A stretch of 64,000 bases of DNA from Sindora glabra (lineage: Eukaryota > Streptophyta > Magnoliopsida > Fabales > Fabaceae), in contig CM035233.1 of the NCBI GenBank assembly GCA_020226215.1, forward strand, positions 50,181,751-50,245,750. Reading direction: 5' to 3'. The notes beneath the pieces were generated by a model, which was not told the origin of the DNA, did not search any database, and saw nothing but the letters and a program-made list of their open reading frames with translations. Positions within the stretch are counted from its first letter, which is position 1; each line of letters starts with the position of its first letter. Positions 13,501-26,639 of the stretch are shown here, piece after piece. Both the position numbers and the translations under genes were made by a program.

Positions 13501-16500
13501 TGTGTGACTTGTTTTTATAGTGCTTATGGTTGAAAGGGAACGTTAGAATTTCTAAACAGCTATATCAGCCAATAGCATTGGTGTGGGATAAAATTTTGTT
13601 TGTTACCTCACTTTGGCTTAAAGCTCATGGTTTACTTTGAGGGATAAGTTAGACAAATTTGCAAATGAATTGAAAGTCAATCTCTCGGTGATAGGATGGT
13701 TTCTTTTTTATCTTTTAGCTTTTCTCCTTTTTGAGGACTTCTTGTCCTCTTTCTTTTGTATCTTTCTCCTTCTTTAATAAAATTTCTTTCTCTATCTAAA
13801 AAAAAATAGGTTATATTATGGGCTTAAGTTATGTTATGGTCTTACTTATGGTGCACCAAAATTTAAAGGTTTTAGAGTATATTTTATAGGATCTCTATAT
13901 AAATAAAGTATTAGGATTAACCGGTTAAGTCTTATGTATTTAACCATTATCATTCAATTATAATATCAGTATTTTCTCCTTAATTCTCTCTACCCTCTAC
14001 CTATTTCTTCCCCTTACTAAACCCTAATTATTTCTCAACAAACAGAATTTGAGAATTTTTCTATTTGTGTGTTGACTAAAGCTTCATCAAGTGCTGAACA
14101 ACACACTGTTTGAGGGGCAACTAGAATGATTTGGGGGAAAAGGGATATTTGTAAGATTACTATGTGACATATCAACTAATATTCACAAAGACTCACCAAA
14201 TTCCAGCAAAAATAATAGAAAAACAAAATAATCTACTGATAGTTCCAGGTGGAAGCAGTGTCAGCATACATGAAGGAATTATTGAAAAAAATAATAATAA
14301 AAGAAACTAATGCCTTGAATGAAAAAAGAAAAGATAATTGCTAGTCTCCTTGAAGATGAGAAGATCTCAAGGAAATCAGGGACATAAGACAAGAAAGGAA
14401 AAGCCTTGACAACAGCAGAAAACAAGACAACTTTTACTTGAAATTAAAGGGTAAACACATTCAAGAAGCACGGAACTATAAAGGAACTTACAAACATAGG
14501 TGTCAGATATGAGAAAAAGTCATCAAACAACGGCAAGAAAGATGCCCTGAATATTTTTATTAAAGTTCCCAAGCAAGCACCAACCTAGATCAAGAAAGAA
14601 TCAACATAAGAACAAAGTTAAAAACATGAAATCTATTTAATTAAATAAATCAGATAACATGACATATAGCCAAACATACTTGATCAAAAAGTTCATCTTC
14701 TTGTTCATTTTCTTCCTTGAGTAGTTCTCTTTCTTCTGCATCGAAGTCCTCTTCTTTGGCTCTCTCTGCTCTTTCATGTTTTCTGGATGAACTGGCAGTA
14801 ATGACCTGTTTAATCTCATCAACAATGCTCCTTACTTGCTTTTCGTCTAGATATGGTCCAGAGATCTGAGAAATAAATCTAGATGAGTTCAAGTGTCATA
14901 TAACAAAGAACAGACAGATAATTTGATGAAATGGAAGGATATAATAATCCATCCTGAAAAATAGATTTTACACACCAGTATGCATTCATTCATTGCACCC
15001 AAAAGGCTTGCGCAAATTTCTAACTCTGGCTCCTGCAAGGCAACTAAAACAAGCTAAGAAAAGAATGTCTGATTGAAAAAAATTAAATATAAAAGAACTG
15101 TCAGAAGCATTACCTTGTGCAAAGCCTCAGTCAGATTGGGTATTATGTAATCAGACAACTGTTTTACATAGGTTTCATCACGACCTTCTGATTGTCCCTT
15201 TTCTACAGCTAATTTAGCTGAACGCAGAAGTTCAGGCATAGCTATGGATGCAGAAGATAGGTGACATTTAATAAAGGAACCAAAAATAGACAAACTAGAA
15301 TCTGTGGAAGGAAAATAATGGATCTTAAGAAGACAAGTAAATACCTGAAACAGCTGCTTTCCTGACTTCTTCATGGAAATAAAATTTAAGAAGAGGAGCC
15401 AATGTGAAAGCAACCTAGATGATTCAGCAAAATTAGCTTCAACTTTCATTGAATCCTGCTTTGGGAAAAGCCAATGAAGTAAAATGTAAAATCAACCTGG
15501 TCAACCCAAGGAAAAAATCCTTCCTTCAACTCATCAGCGTAACAACATAGCATGTTGCAAGCTGTGGCCTTTTCCTCCAAGACACTTGTCTTGATGCCTA
15601 TCCTTTTATCCCCAAGAGTTATCGTTTCAATGCTGCAGGAAGAACACAGCCAACACTTAGTATCTGAAAGCATTTCAATTTTGTATTCAAATATTGATGT
15701 AATCACATCTTCGGATTGAAAGATTACTGCCCTTTCTTTTTAACTAAGTACACGTAATTTGTGCATATTATTTTTCATTATATACAGGAAGCACATACTG
15801 AAGAGAATTTTCTTTTTCTTTACATTATATCTGTGCCCAAGTCCTCAACATGGTTCTACAAATTAACGCAGATATGACTCGTAAGACCCTGTAAAGTTGT
15901 TTAAACAAAATGTCAAGTGTATGGAAATCTCCACCATTAGAAATATAAACAGACCAGACAACCAATAGATAGATCACACTGATGCAGATAGCCCTCAATA
16001 TTTTCAAGATACAAGCAAAGATGGCACATCAAACCAGAGAATAGACCCCACAAGGAGATGATATGAACAACAAATTGGATACAGTTAGAGACAAATAACA
16101 ACATGAAAAATCACAGATATCAGCTGTTTATTAAAGCAGGATTTTCGTGTTGGAACTTGAAATTGAAAAATAAATAAAAAAATGAATAAAGAAAAGGAAA
16201 ACCTGTCATCATCTTCATCAATTTTGGTATCAGAATCTGCAGATGTAATGGTCACATCAGGCTTAAGTTGTGCAGACTGCAGCAAAGGAGGCATGACAAA
16301 ACCCATATATGGGAGGAAATCTTGTCCAAGGCACTTGCAAAGACGTGCCCATGCCTGCAAAGATAGCTAAATTACTACACTCAACATTGTTAAGTTGTAT
16401 CATAAATCATAAATAGGAAGACAAAATAAACATAAGATACAAGTTGATGTTAAAAAAAGTGACATACTTGTAACATGTAACTTGTAGTTGGATCATCAGT

Positions 16501-19500
16501 TTCCAATTGAGATTGTTGTAGTGACATTAAGATGTCCATGACCTTGCAGAAGGAAAATGAAAACCATAATTCACAAGTAACTTGAAGAGACTTCTAAAGA
16601 GTATGGAGGTGGAAAAAATTGCTCATCCAACATACTGTTTGATGAACATTTAAAAAGGACTTTAGCACCAAATTATAACCAGTTATGCAAGTTAGAAAAA
16701 CAATGAAGGGAAGATTATTGACTAATGATTTAAAAAAAAATCATAATTAGCACACTAAAATTACTTATCCCTGCATTTGAACTAATATAACTCGGGAAAA
16801 TAATGGATAACAAAAGTGACAACCACCTGTTTGGCATCTTCTCTGAACTTCCCCTTTCCAACAGCCATTCCTACCAAACTAATGCACTCCATTGCCTTGG
16901 CACGAAGCATGCGATTAGATTTATCATTTGCATTCAGCAAAATAGCTTTCAAATAAGGCATCACAGCATCATAATACTTCTGAAAGTGCTCCTGTTAATA
17001 CAAATTCAGTCATTATGCAGTATAAACAAAACTGTGGTTCGTTAGGAGAAGATTGACTACATAAAACACCTGTGATGAATCTGCAACTGATGCCAAAGCT
17101 GTCAAGGCCCCTTCTTGAACCATTTGCTTCCAATTCTAAATGCATACAGGAGGAAGAAACCTTATTATCCCAATCAGAACAAAATATGACACAAACAGAA
17201 TAATAATTATACAAACACTTTTTTGTGAACAGATCAAGGAAGTACCATTCATATACATAAATTATATAAGAAAGAAAATAGAATAAAGAAATTACAAATC
17301 TAACGCTTGAACTAATGAAAATCAATTCAAATTGGGCAAGATTAGATAAATTAAATGTGGGACTGATCAGAGAAACAAAAAAGAATCAACAAGGTTGTCT
17401 TTAGACCAAACAGAGAATATGATTCACTTTAAATATGCCTTGGTAGTGAAAAGGTAGACATGTGAGACTCAATCATGCCCATCCGATGCATCCAATATGG
17501 ATATTTTGTATCACTTTTTTCTTTTATTCAGATTAAAAGGATCTATAAACTCCAAGGTGATATCATCAAAATATTCTAAACACATCTAGGGAGCTTGGTA
17601 CAGACCATGGTCAGATACCTGGAGGAGAACAAGAAGTTTGCTCACAATCCCATCTAAGTATGGCGTAAGGATATTAGGATTACAATTCTCAGAGAAATTT
17701 AGCACTGCAGAAGCAGCATGAGCCTGCAATATAAAAGTAATATATGATCAATATGAATACAAATGAATTATAAAAGATCACGACATTCATTCAGGAGTTG
17801 TATCTACACACAAGAAGTGAAAAAGAATAACTGACTACGAACCCATTAAGATGATCAGTTACTTTGGGTGAGAAGAATAACTCCAAGAATATGTAAGAGA
17901 ACCCAAGAAAATTCAATTAGAAGAAATTTAGCCATGATTCAATTGATCAGAAGCATAATCAAGAAAAATGAAATATTTTAAGATCTTAAGGGTGCACATA
18001 AAACTGAAGACTGCACCGAAAAGATTTAATTTTCTTAGGTCTTAATTTCTAATATGGTAGAGAAAACGACCGCAACAAAGCCTTCAGATAACTGAAGATG
18101 GTTACAGAAGAAATTTGTTCATGAATAATGCAAGGTAACAGAGTTAAAAATAAAATGAGATTTGACTGAGATCAATTTCACCGTGCACATCAAGAATCAA
18201 CCACCCATAAGTGTTAAAAGAAACCCAGGACAGTAGTAAGAACACAAATAGAATATAATTAGGGCTGATAGAATCTAAGCAGAGATTCAGAGTACAAGTA
18301 TTTGTAAGGTTATGCACTACATATTTTAAGGAAAATAGAGAGAAGAACCTCAGTTAACCAGCCATAACCAAACAATGTATCAGGCATTACCAGGTAGAAG
18401 TACAAACCTGAACTCGGGGATTTTGAAAATCATCCATGGCTCCAGCTAATGCTGGAAGCACTAAGCCATGATAATGAGCCTGCAAGTCTGGTCCCAAGTC
18501 TGTGGACAATTGCCCAATTGCATTTATGGCTGCCCATCTCACACGAGGGTGGACATCTTGAAATGAACTTAAAATCATTGCCACTACCTGCTCCAAATTC
18601 CTTATCATCACCTGCAACAATAGATTATGTGATCATAAGCTGCTCAGGATAGAAGATAACAGATTCTTTATGTATCAAATGTTTACATTCTCCAAATAGA
18701 GAAAGAAGAGGCTGAAAACATAATCATTGGAAGGTAAATAGAAGAAAAACCACAACCATCTTAATATAAAAAAACAAGTCAGTCTTGAATGCTAAGCTGA
18801 GATACCTTTGAACAACCCTCCCCAATTTGTGCAAGTGCAATAAGTGCAGCATGGCGCTTTTGCCATTCAGGAGCTGCCAAGTATGTTGGCAACATATCAG
18901 ACGCAACAGGAACTATCGTATTGCCACCCAAGGATAGGGACAATCTATCCAAACACTCTTGGCCAAACCCATAATTACAAGTCTCCCCTGCATCCTCATA
19001 CTCAGCCTCTGCACTATGCCATGCAGGATCATCCTCTACATCCAGCAACATATTCATCAACAAACCAAATAATCTCCTTATAATCTGTGGCAACTTTCTC
19101 ATCATCCCGGGAGCTCGCTCCCTGGCTTCTGCAAGAGTAACCACAAACTCAATGGCCAAATGCCTTGTCCCTTCTTCCAACGATTCAGCCTCTGCAATCT
19201 GCAACATAGAGCCCACCACATCCACGATTTGCCTTCTCAAAAACCTAGGCTCAGACCCAGCCAGTTCAATCAACAACTGAAGCGCTTCTTGCGCCATAGC
19301 TTCCTGACCACAATTCAGTGCTTCCATCAAAGTTTGCATCATGATTGGCAGCAAATCCTGAAACCTATCCCTATCAGAAGCACTAGATAAACACTGAATG
19401 AAATTGATACTCGCACCCAAAGCCGCAATTCTCACATCAGCGCTCCTGGAAGAGCTTAAACACTGTAGAAACACTGAATGCAGCGTGATCAATTGAGGAA

Positions 19501-20026
19501 CTAGGATTTCACCAATATAACGGGCTAATTGAGCGAAAATCAACAAAGCCACTTCCTGAAGTTTCAAATTATCTGAAGTTACACATTGAAACATAAACGG
19601 CAGAAGCTCAGGCCAGCCACCGTCGAGCATAATTCCAGAAGCAAGTTCCGAAACAGTATCGCATAACTTTTTGGCAATGGATTTAACTTCCTCGGTATGA
19701 AGGCAACTGAGAAGAATCGATTTGATTTGGGACTGAGTAGAGGCAGCAAGTTGACGCCACAGGAAATAGCCATCCAGCGTGAGTTGACGTCGTAGCAGAA
19801 TTGCGGATATTGTTCGGGCTTCGGGGTGAGGAGAATACTGGAGAAGATGAGCGAGTTTAAGGCAGAGAGCGTCGGGGTAAGTTTGCTTGCAGAGGTTGAA
19901 GAGAGACTCGGCTTGGGAGCGTTGATCATTGGTGGAGGACAGCAGGCTGGAGATAAGGGCTTCGAAGTGAGTGGAATCGGCGCTGAGAATGAGAGCGAGT
20001 TGAAATTCAGTTGGATCGGTCGCCAT
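7533..20026 (-). CDS. KETCH1: Importin-5 / KETCH1-like karyopherin-beta (20 exons)
   Basis: This gene encodes a nuclear import receptor of the importin-beta superfamily, which binds cargo and RanGTP through HEAT repeats. The Arabidopsis counterpart At5g19820 (KETCH1) imports HYL1 and ribosomal proteins. Exons, 5' to 3': 20026-18806, 18611-18408, 17723-17619, 17135-17070, 16991-16827, 16542-16468, 16354-16203, 15632-15497, 15414-15345, 15241-15114, 15032-14976, 14865-14680, 14584-14492, 11215-11130, 11026-10960, 10864-10798, 10715-10579, 8132-8041, 7870-7804, 7697-7533. Every intron is GT-AG and the phases join into 3339 nt, or 1112 residues plus TAG; from memory the Arabidopsis protein is about 1116. 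Exon 1 alone gives 407 residues. Visible landmarks are RFLRRQIVDVVGSMLQIAEA, an acidic stretch near residue 331 (EDDPAWHSAEAEYEDAGE), HPRVRWAAINAIGQLSTDLG in exon 2, KATACNMLCCYADELKEGFF in exon 8 and a charged helix near 818-853. The ATG at 20026 sits in a good plant context (aaccATGGcg). The gene looks intact. I am very sure of the family and confident of the junctions. Confidence 0.96.
8133..10578 (-). other. Intron 17 of the importin gene (2.4 kb)
   Basis: This GT-AG intron separates exon 17, ending in the codons for INATQ, from exon 18, starting IVPAWLDCLP. It is far longer than most introns of the gene. It holds a C-then-A homopolymer run at about 8692-8717 and an A/G run at about 9429-9452. 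A locally GC-richer patch lies at about 8350-8500. Open frames inside it resemble no family I know. The length suggests old insertions, but I could not identify termini. Confidence 0.85.
11216..14491 (-). other. Intron 13 of the importin gene (3.3 kb, LINE-bearing)
   Basis: The intron joins exon 13 (ending LTPMF, donor GTAAGT) to exon 14 (starting GKDKT). It contains the antisense LINE at 13060-13806. A further stretch, about 11780-12460, is richer in G and C and shows short coding-like runs on the plus strand, such as KVVELVQHLASNQQQF near 12190-12240, broken by stops. I cannot assign that stretch to a family. The stretches 11500-11750 and 13820-14480 show nothing recognisable. Confidence 0.85.
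13060..13806 (+). mobile_element. 5'-truncated LINE (L1-type) retrotransposon 3' end
   Basis: The insert encodes a broken C-terminal part of a plant LINE polyprotein: FWKIKTPLKL, a frameshift, then a reverse-transcriptase zinc-binding domain (zf-RVT) with VLNKINTNGMFQ, RPHKALSSDMCLLC and SHLLLNCEMAWQFW (C-x2-C...H-x4-C). Further on, LWLKGNVRIS-like codons are typical of the end of such proteins. It ends in A9 (13798-13806). The 11-bp sequence taggttatatt lies immediately on both sides (13049-13059 and 13807-13817), as expected for target-primed reverse transcription. It lies antisense to the importin gene within intron 13. It has no complete frame and is dead. Confidence 0.9.
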
Positions 20027-20300
20027 GGTTAGGGCCAAAAGATGAAGAAGACGATGAGTTAGAGGGCCAGTGAAAGTGAAGTGAAGATGGAGGGAAGGCT
20101 CCCCAACGAAAGGGGGTTGGTTTGGGTGCGAGGCGGTTTCAAATGGCGGGGAGTCGGTTTTGTCTCCGGTTTGCTTATGCTGCGGTTATTTACGGGGACT
20201 AATAGGGGCGAGACACGTAACAGAACAGATCGGGGACAGCGTTCTGGAGCACTTTGTGTGTTCCGTGCTGATTGGATTTATTTGTGAGGAATGTCCTTCT
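20027..20300 (-). promoter_or_regulatory. Probable 5' leader and proximal promoter of the importin gene
   Basis: The 270 bases upstream of the importin ATG are clearly richer in G and C than the flanking DNA and contain no other gene. I see no clear TATA box, which fits a housekeeping gene. A GGCGGGG-type stretch lies near 20136-20144. The transcription start cannot be placed from sequence, so the limits are approximate. Confidence 0.4.
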
Positions 20301-21116
20301 CTCCTGTTGCCTTTACGTGCTGCTGTCTATTTTGTGGAATTGATGGATCATGTACGGCCAAAAAAAAAAAGAATTGATGGATCATGGACATGCTGTTGCA
20401 TCGGGTAAGGACAAAAAAGGAAAAAGACATACATGAAGCAACCTATTTTTATGCAACTTTCTTTAGGAATAATAATAATAAACAATAAATTCTATAAATA
20501 TGGATCCTTGCAAATTATTACTTGTTTTCTTTTTTATTATTTATGTGACATAAATTTCAATTACAAAGAGATAGTGTATATATATATGATGGTCTTTTTA
20601 ATAATATTTTTTATTATATATATTGAATATAATATGATACATATGTAAATCTAAATATATTTTATATGTTCATAAAATTTAATTATATTATAAAAGCTAA
20701 CCTAAATCCAAAATTAGGCATTCCTATTTTTTAAAAAGTCTAATTTAAATATAGAAAGTATAAAAAAATGTAGGTTGGGTTGACTTAAATTAGGTAAAAA
20801 TATTTTAATATTTAAATAAATCTAACTCAAACCCAACCTTGCCTTATTTTTTCCTACCTTTTAGAAAAAAAAATTCTCTAATCATGTAGCGTGATATTAG
20901 AAAAACAGATGAAATTACAAAGTTAATATCATTATATTTTATAAAAGTATAATAATAAAAATGCTTCAAAAAAGTAAAAGTATATAATTTTAGAAAATAA
21001 TAAATGTTAAATAAACTTAGACTAAAAAATATAATATATTTTAAATTTAAATATAAATATTAAAAAAATTTACTAACAAATCATTAACTTAATAGAAAAT
21101 ATGTTAATTTTATTAT
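20301..21116. other. Intergenic upstream of the importin gene
   Basis: AT-rich with short runs. Segments such as ggttgggttgac and ctcaaacccaacctt near 20770-20840 form a weak inverted pair that could be a decayed MITE. No gene seen. Confidence 0.5.
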
Positions 21117-21448
21117 GCACACATGCACCCCCGCACGCCATAGTCAGAGTCATGCCCCCACAAGATACGTGGCACCATTACAATGACTTGTCATATGACA
21201 TTATCAATCCTTCCATTTATATTTTTTTAAATTCTTTTAAATTTTTATTTTTTCTTTTATTATTTTATATTTACAAATTATTATATTTATGTATATATAC
21301 ACTCCCGCGCGCCATAGTCAGAGTCATGCCCGCAGGATACGTGGCACCATTACAATGGCTTGTCATATGCCATTATCAATCCTTTCATTCACATATTTTT
21401 TAATTTTTTTAATTTTTAATTTTTATTATTTTATATTCACAAATTATT
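21117..21448 (+). repeat. Tandem duplication, period about 174 bp
   Basis: Two units share gccatagtcagagtcatgcc (from 21137 and from 21311), gatacgtggcaccattacaa and tgtcatatgNcattatcaat. Both end in a T-rich stretch finishing acaaattatt (about 21282 and 21448). The shared core is far richer in G and C than its surroundings, so it may come from a repeat family found elsewhere in the genome. Not coding. Confidence 0.85.
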
Positions 21449-23984
21449 TTTTGTATTTATTTTAAGAGAGTATTTAATAATTAACTATTTAATCAATTTT
21501 TGATTAATTTTAAAATATTTGATTGATTGAACAAATTAAATAAATATTTTAAATATTTAATAAACAATTTATTTTGATGACTTCCAAGTAACTATTTTAA
21601 AAATATTGGGAATGTTTAATTTTTTTATTATTAACATATCACTATTTTATCATTAAAGTAGAATTTTGTTTTCTTTCCCCTCTTACTTCCTCTCTTCATT
21701 TACTTTTGCCTTTATATTCATGATATTTCAAACTGTCATATTTTTAATTTCTATTATATTCTCTTATTTTTATAAATAAATTATATTTTTTAATTATATT
21801 ACATATTTTATTCTAAATTTTTATTTTAATCACATAAATTATTTTATTTATATCTTCCTAATAACACATTTTAGGAGCATCACAATTTCCATCATATTGG
21901 CCATTAATTTTACAAATATATTTTTTATTATTCCCAAATATTTCCACCTTAATTTGTGTAAATCCTTAATAAAATTACTTGAATAATTTATTTTTAATAT
22001 ATAACTAAGCATTGAAATCCTTATAATTATGCATTCAAATTAATATAGAATTAAAATTTACTATCTAATACTTACATCTAATATATACACATTATCCTTC
22101 TTAATTTTATATATTTAATTACCTTAACCATTTACTGCTACTCCAATTGTAATTTATTTCTCCTCTGAATAAAGTTATAATTAAATATTTATTTCAATAA
22201 GCTTTCTTTTTCAATGACATTAAATATCTTAATTTTTTTTATTCATATGAAATATTTTATTTACATTATCTTCCTCCTAATTATATAAAGTCAAAGTATT
22301 CGTAAATATCATTTGCAATTGGTTTTACAAATATTTTTTATATAATATTTTTTACATTAATTTGTGTAACTCTCTAAAATTATTTGAATAATTTATTTTT
22401 TTGTCAATGACTAAAAATTTCAAATTAACTAAAAACATTCAATCAAAGAAGTAATCGGAGAAATCATATATCTTATGAAAACTTAATTTTTTTATTTTAA
22501 TCATATTTTAAAATAATATTTTGCCTCCACATAATTTTAATGATACAACTTCACCTAATTTTGGAGTTTGATTATAACTACAATTTATATATTAAAATTT
22601 TTTAAAGTTACTAAAATATTTTATAATTGTAATTTAATTATAGTTTCAATTTATGTCATTTTAATACTAATTAACTGTAACTTTAATTTATATATTTATA
22701 GCAATGCTATCAATATTTATATACTTGATAATTTTTTCATCTAGAGTTAATAATTTTTTTTATAAATATATAGATACACACATATACATATATAAATTTT
22801 TATATATTTCTGCCTTTCTATATATCCATGCATTGGCTTAAAATCTATTCATTCAATATCATACATTTATAAATTATTCTCTTCAACTTTGAAGTAGTTA
22901 AAACTACCTTCTTTTAACTTTGAAAATTTAGAAATCATTCCTTTAAATTTTACAAAATTATTTTATCAAATTATGTGATATTTTTATAAAATTTTTAAAC
23001 AAGAATTATAATATTATAATATGCTATTTTTTGATCATTTTTGACATATAATTTTATATTATATAATTTATAGAAATTAAATTATACATAAAAAATAAAT
23101 TTTATAGAATATATTGAAAGTACATACAATTTAATTAAAAAATAAAATTTGATAATATTATAGTAAATACAATATTCAGAGGAAGATAAATTTTTTTATA
23201 TAATTTTATATTAAATGAAATTAATTCTACTAAAATCCTTGATAAATTTAATAGAGATTATAATAACATAAATGTAATTAAAACATGAATTATAAATAAA
23301 ATAATTTTTTTAATTAAAGTTAAATATTATTTAAAAATGAAATTCATTTGAAAATTTTTTTGTACTTAAAACTATATATTATATAAAATGAATTTGAAAA
23401 TGAAAGGAAATCCAATGACTAAAATGGATAGCGTTTGATGGAAAAAAAGAATGGAATTTCATTGTTGTCTCAAGTTGGATTTTTAATATAATAGCGCATC
23501 GATATACCACCAAAATTTATTATATATTAAGTTTATTTTTTTATAAATCCAATTTGACAGGTTAAATGATAATAAATCAACAATTAATGATGTATTAGTA
23601 TAGTTAGTGTATCATAATCTTATTAACCACGCATGCATTCAAGCATAAAACCTAAATGCAATCAAGAAATTATCTAATGTTGCAAGGGTTAATTGTCACA
23701 TAAAAGTTTGAATGTTACAAAAAGAAGTTATTATCCAAAGCTAAAAACATCAAATTTTATTTTTTTGTGAAGAAATATCATAAGTGCAAAATGCTACACA
23801 CTCTTTTATATACACCCAATGTGTGGTTCAACTGGGGAAAGAAAAAAGAATTTATAAACGGAAATATAAAAAAAGAGAATAAATATTTTATGACTACCAC
23901 TTTATTTAGTACAAACAAACAAAAAAAAAAGGAATCAAATGCATTGGATTCACTTTGTCAACAGTTGATTTATAAAGGATAAAT
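21449..23984. other. AT-rich intergenic, nothing identified
   Basis: Extremely AT-rich DNA. No frame, splice pattern or repeat boundary could be supported. Confidence 0.6.
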
Positions 23985-24535
23985 AACCTTATTTTTTACT
24001 ATTATTAAAATAATCATAATACTTATTATTATAATTATTATCTTATCAATATTTTACTAGTAATTACTATTATTAAAATTTATTTTTATTATTTATAATT
24101 ATATTTATTATTATTTATTTTATTTTTAAGTAAAATTATTATTTTCTAAATTTATTTATTATTTTAATATTTTAATTATTAGAATTTTATTATTATTATA
24201 TTTTTACTTTTTTATTTATATATTATTTTATTTTTATAATTATTATTTTTAGTATTGTCATTTTATTAATACTATTAATTTCATTATTAGCTATTTTATC
24301 AAATTTATTTTTATTTTTATTTTATTAATTAATAATATTATTTATTTATTATTTTTATTATTATATCATTGCTAATATTTAGTATTGTTGTTTTTTTAAT
24401 ATTATTAATTATTTTATCATTAACTCTTATTATCTTTACTATTATAATTATTATTTTATTATTTACATTTTTTGCTATAATTAATATTTTATATTTTATA
24501 TTTATTATTATTTTATAACATTAATAATTATTATT
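23985..24535. repeat. AT-only low-complexity block
   Basis: About 550 bases are made almost wholly of TTATTA/TTTATT words with very few C or G. It looks like a decayed trinucleotide repeat. No gene is present. Confidence 0.8.
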
Positions 24536-24865
24536 ATCACCATAAATTATAAACTTAAAATTCAAAATAAGGGAATCAAGTTCTTTAAAAAATTAGGAGG
24601 AATCATTGTCATCTCATTTAGAATAATCCTATTATAGGAAAAATGAAAAAAGAGAATAAAATGTTTTTGAACTAAACAAATACACAGGGAATGAAAGCTT
24701 TTAATTCTTTTTTTCTTTTTTTGATTACCTCGAATCAAATGACTATTAAGTTATCCAAAAATTTCATTTGTGAACACAATATACATAACATGTAACATGT
24801 GTTAGATTTATAGTTTCAATTTGCTTTTCTTTAAAAGTCACAAAAAGGAAAACAAAATTTCAAGG

Positions 24866-25121
24866 TTCTATTTGATTCTTTAGAAAGCATTTTTTATAAG
24901 AAAATATCATTAACATATATAATAATGAAAAAGTGACATAATACTTGTATTTTTGGTTGAAAAAATTGATACATAAAGCTATAATAATATAAAAAAGTAA
25001 ATTCTTCTTTAAAAATATTTACTTATATATTTAATATTAAACAAATATAATATTTTTATTTATTTTTATTATTTTATAATTATATTTTATGAAAAATAAT
25101 TTTTATCGAAACAAACAAATG
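24866..25121. mobile_element. Possible short MITE
   Basis: The left edge ttctatttgattctttagaa and the inverse of the right edge catttgtttgtttcgataaa are similar. The core is AT-rich. No target duplication could be confirmed, so this could be chance similarity in low-complexity DNA. Confidence 0.35.
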
Positions 25122-26639
25122 TTGGGCCTTCATTTGCCATGGTTAGTTTATCCTCACAAATTGAGTAACAAAATGCAAAGCTTGTAGAGGCATAAGAAGA
25201 AATTGCACAGAACAATTAGGTGATGGCACCCCAACAACAACAGCTTACTCCCTAGCAAATCCAAATTAACTAGCATAAGTGTTACTTCAACCGGTTGTTA
25301 GAAAGGCTAAAAATACCACTTGACACTTTGCTAAAGGATAAGCAACTAGTTGATCAAGGATATGAGCATCATAGGGATGACTAGCAATAGGATATTGAAA
25401 GCTAGCCTCATAAGGTCTAGGGCTAAATTTTTTATATCTATATGCAATGGATGTGATTATTTTGTATATTAGATTTTGTTAATTTTATTTTTTTATGTTA
25501 TACAAGTAAAATATGGAATTCAATTTTATTTTATAAAATTTAATATGGGAGATTTGATTGTTAAATGGATATTTGTTTTATGAAATTTGATTAACATAGG
25601 GTGTTTGTTACTTAGCTTGCTATAAAATCAAGCAATATATTAACAATATATCTTAAATTAGTAATGTATTTTTGAATAATAATTCCTCTAATTTTTTAGA
25701 ATTTCATAATCTAACAATGAATTTACTAATGGATCCAAAATTTCCATCACTAAATAAGAACAATTATCAATGAATAACTTATTGTTAATTTGCTATATGG
25801 TCATCGATTATAAGTTGTTATAGTTATAACTTTAATGATGAATGTAATGATGGAATTTAACAACAGATACAAAAATCCATCATTAATTCAATTTTTAACG
25901 CATGATTTATTGATAATTTTCAATCTATTATTAATCTATTTAATAACATATTTAGGAAAATTAATGATAGGGTTTTCCATTATTATATAGTGAATTTTTT
26001 ATAGCAAAATTTTGTGTTTAATACTTCATTTAAATTCATGCATATATTTCAATAATTTTTCCTTAAGAAAATTTAATAATTTAACATACAAGGTGTGTTC
26101 TAATTTCAATCAATCTCTTTTCCTTTTGGCATCAATCAAAGCATAAAATGAAAGCAGAATTCACAAAATTCAATAGTATAATAAATTAAATGAAATATGT
26201 CATAATAAAACCATGAAAATATTTGAAAGTATCCAACAAAATATCTAAAGAAAAGTCATTGAAGTATCCATAAAGAAATTGAAATAAAGTAAAGTCCTAG
26301 AGGGACAATAGGGCTAAGGGACAAATATATCTAAGATACTATCTCATTGGTGTTATTAACTCCGTCATCATCCTTAGCATTATCATCATTAATAGCACAT
26401 AAACTAGAAGACCTACCATTAAGAGCATCTAACTGACCATGAATAGTTTTAAATTTAGCTTGGATTTTAAGTTATAACTTGGCATTCATTGAGGTAATAT
26501 GATCCATCAAAGGTTGTAAATTAAAGGTAGCTAGAGCAAGAATAAGAGTAAAAGATGGTCTACTTTTCTTAATAAATTTCCATTTCCTTTCAACCTTATA
26601 ATACAACATCTAATACATATTCTTTTTTAAAAGCTTTTA
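25122..26639. other. Intergenic with an unidentified compositional island
   Basis: A less AT-rich island at about 25130-25440 has a short open minus-strand run (PRPYEASFQYPIASHPYDAH...) but stops in all frames soon after. I cannot assign it. The remainder leads into the copia relic. Confidence 0.5.

Noticed and set aside
20027..20038. In-frame TTG upstream of the importin ATG giving four extra residues
   Set aside because: Plant nuclear genes start at ATG; the ATG at 20026 has good context and gives the expected N terminus (MATDPTEFQLA).
25130..25440. Coding-like island on the minus strand
   Set aside because: A short open run only, with stops in all frames soon after and no splice sites that extend it; not enough to call a gene.
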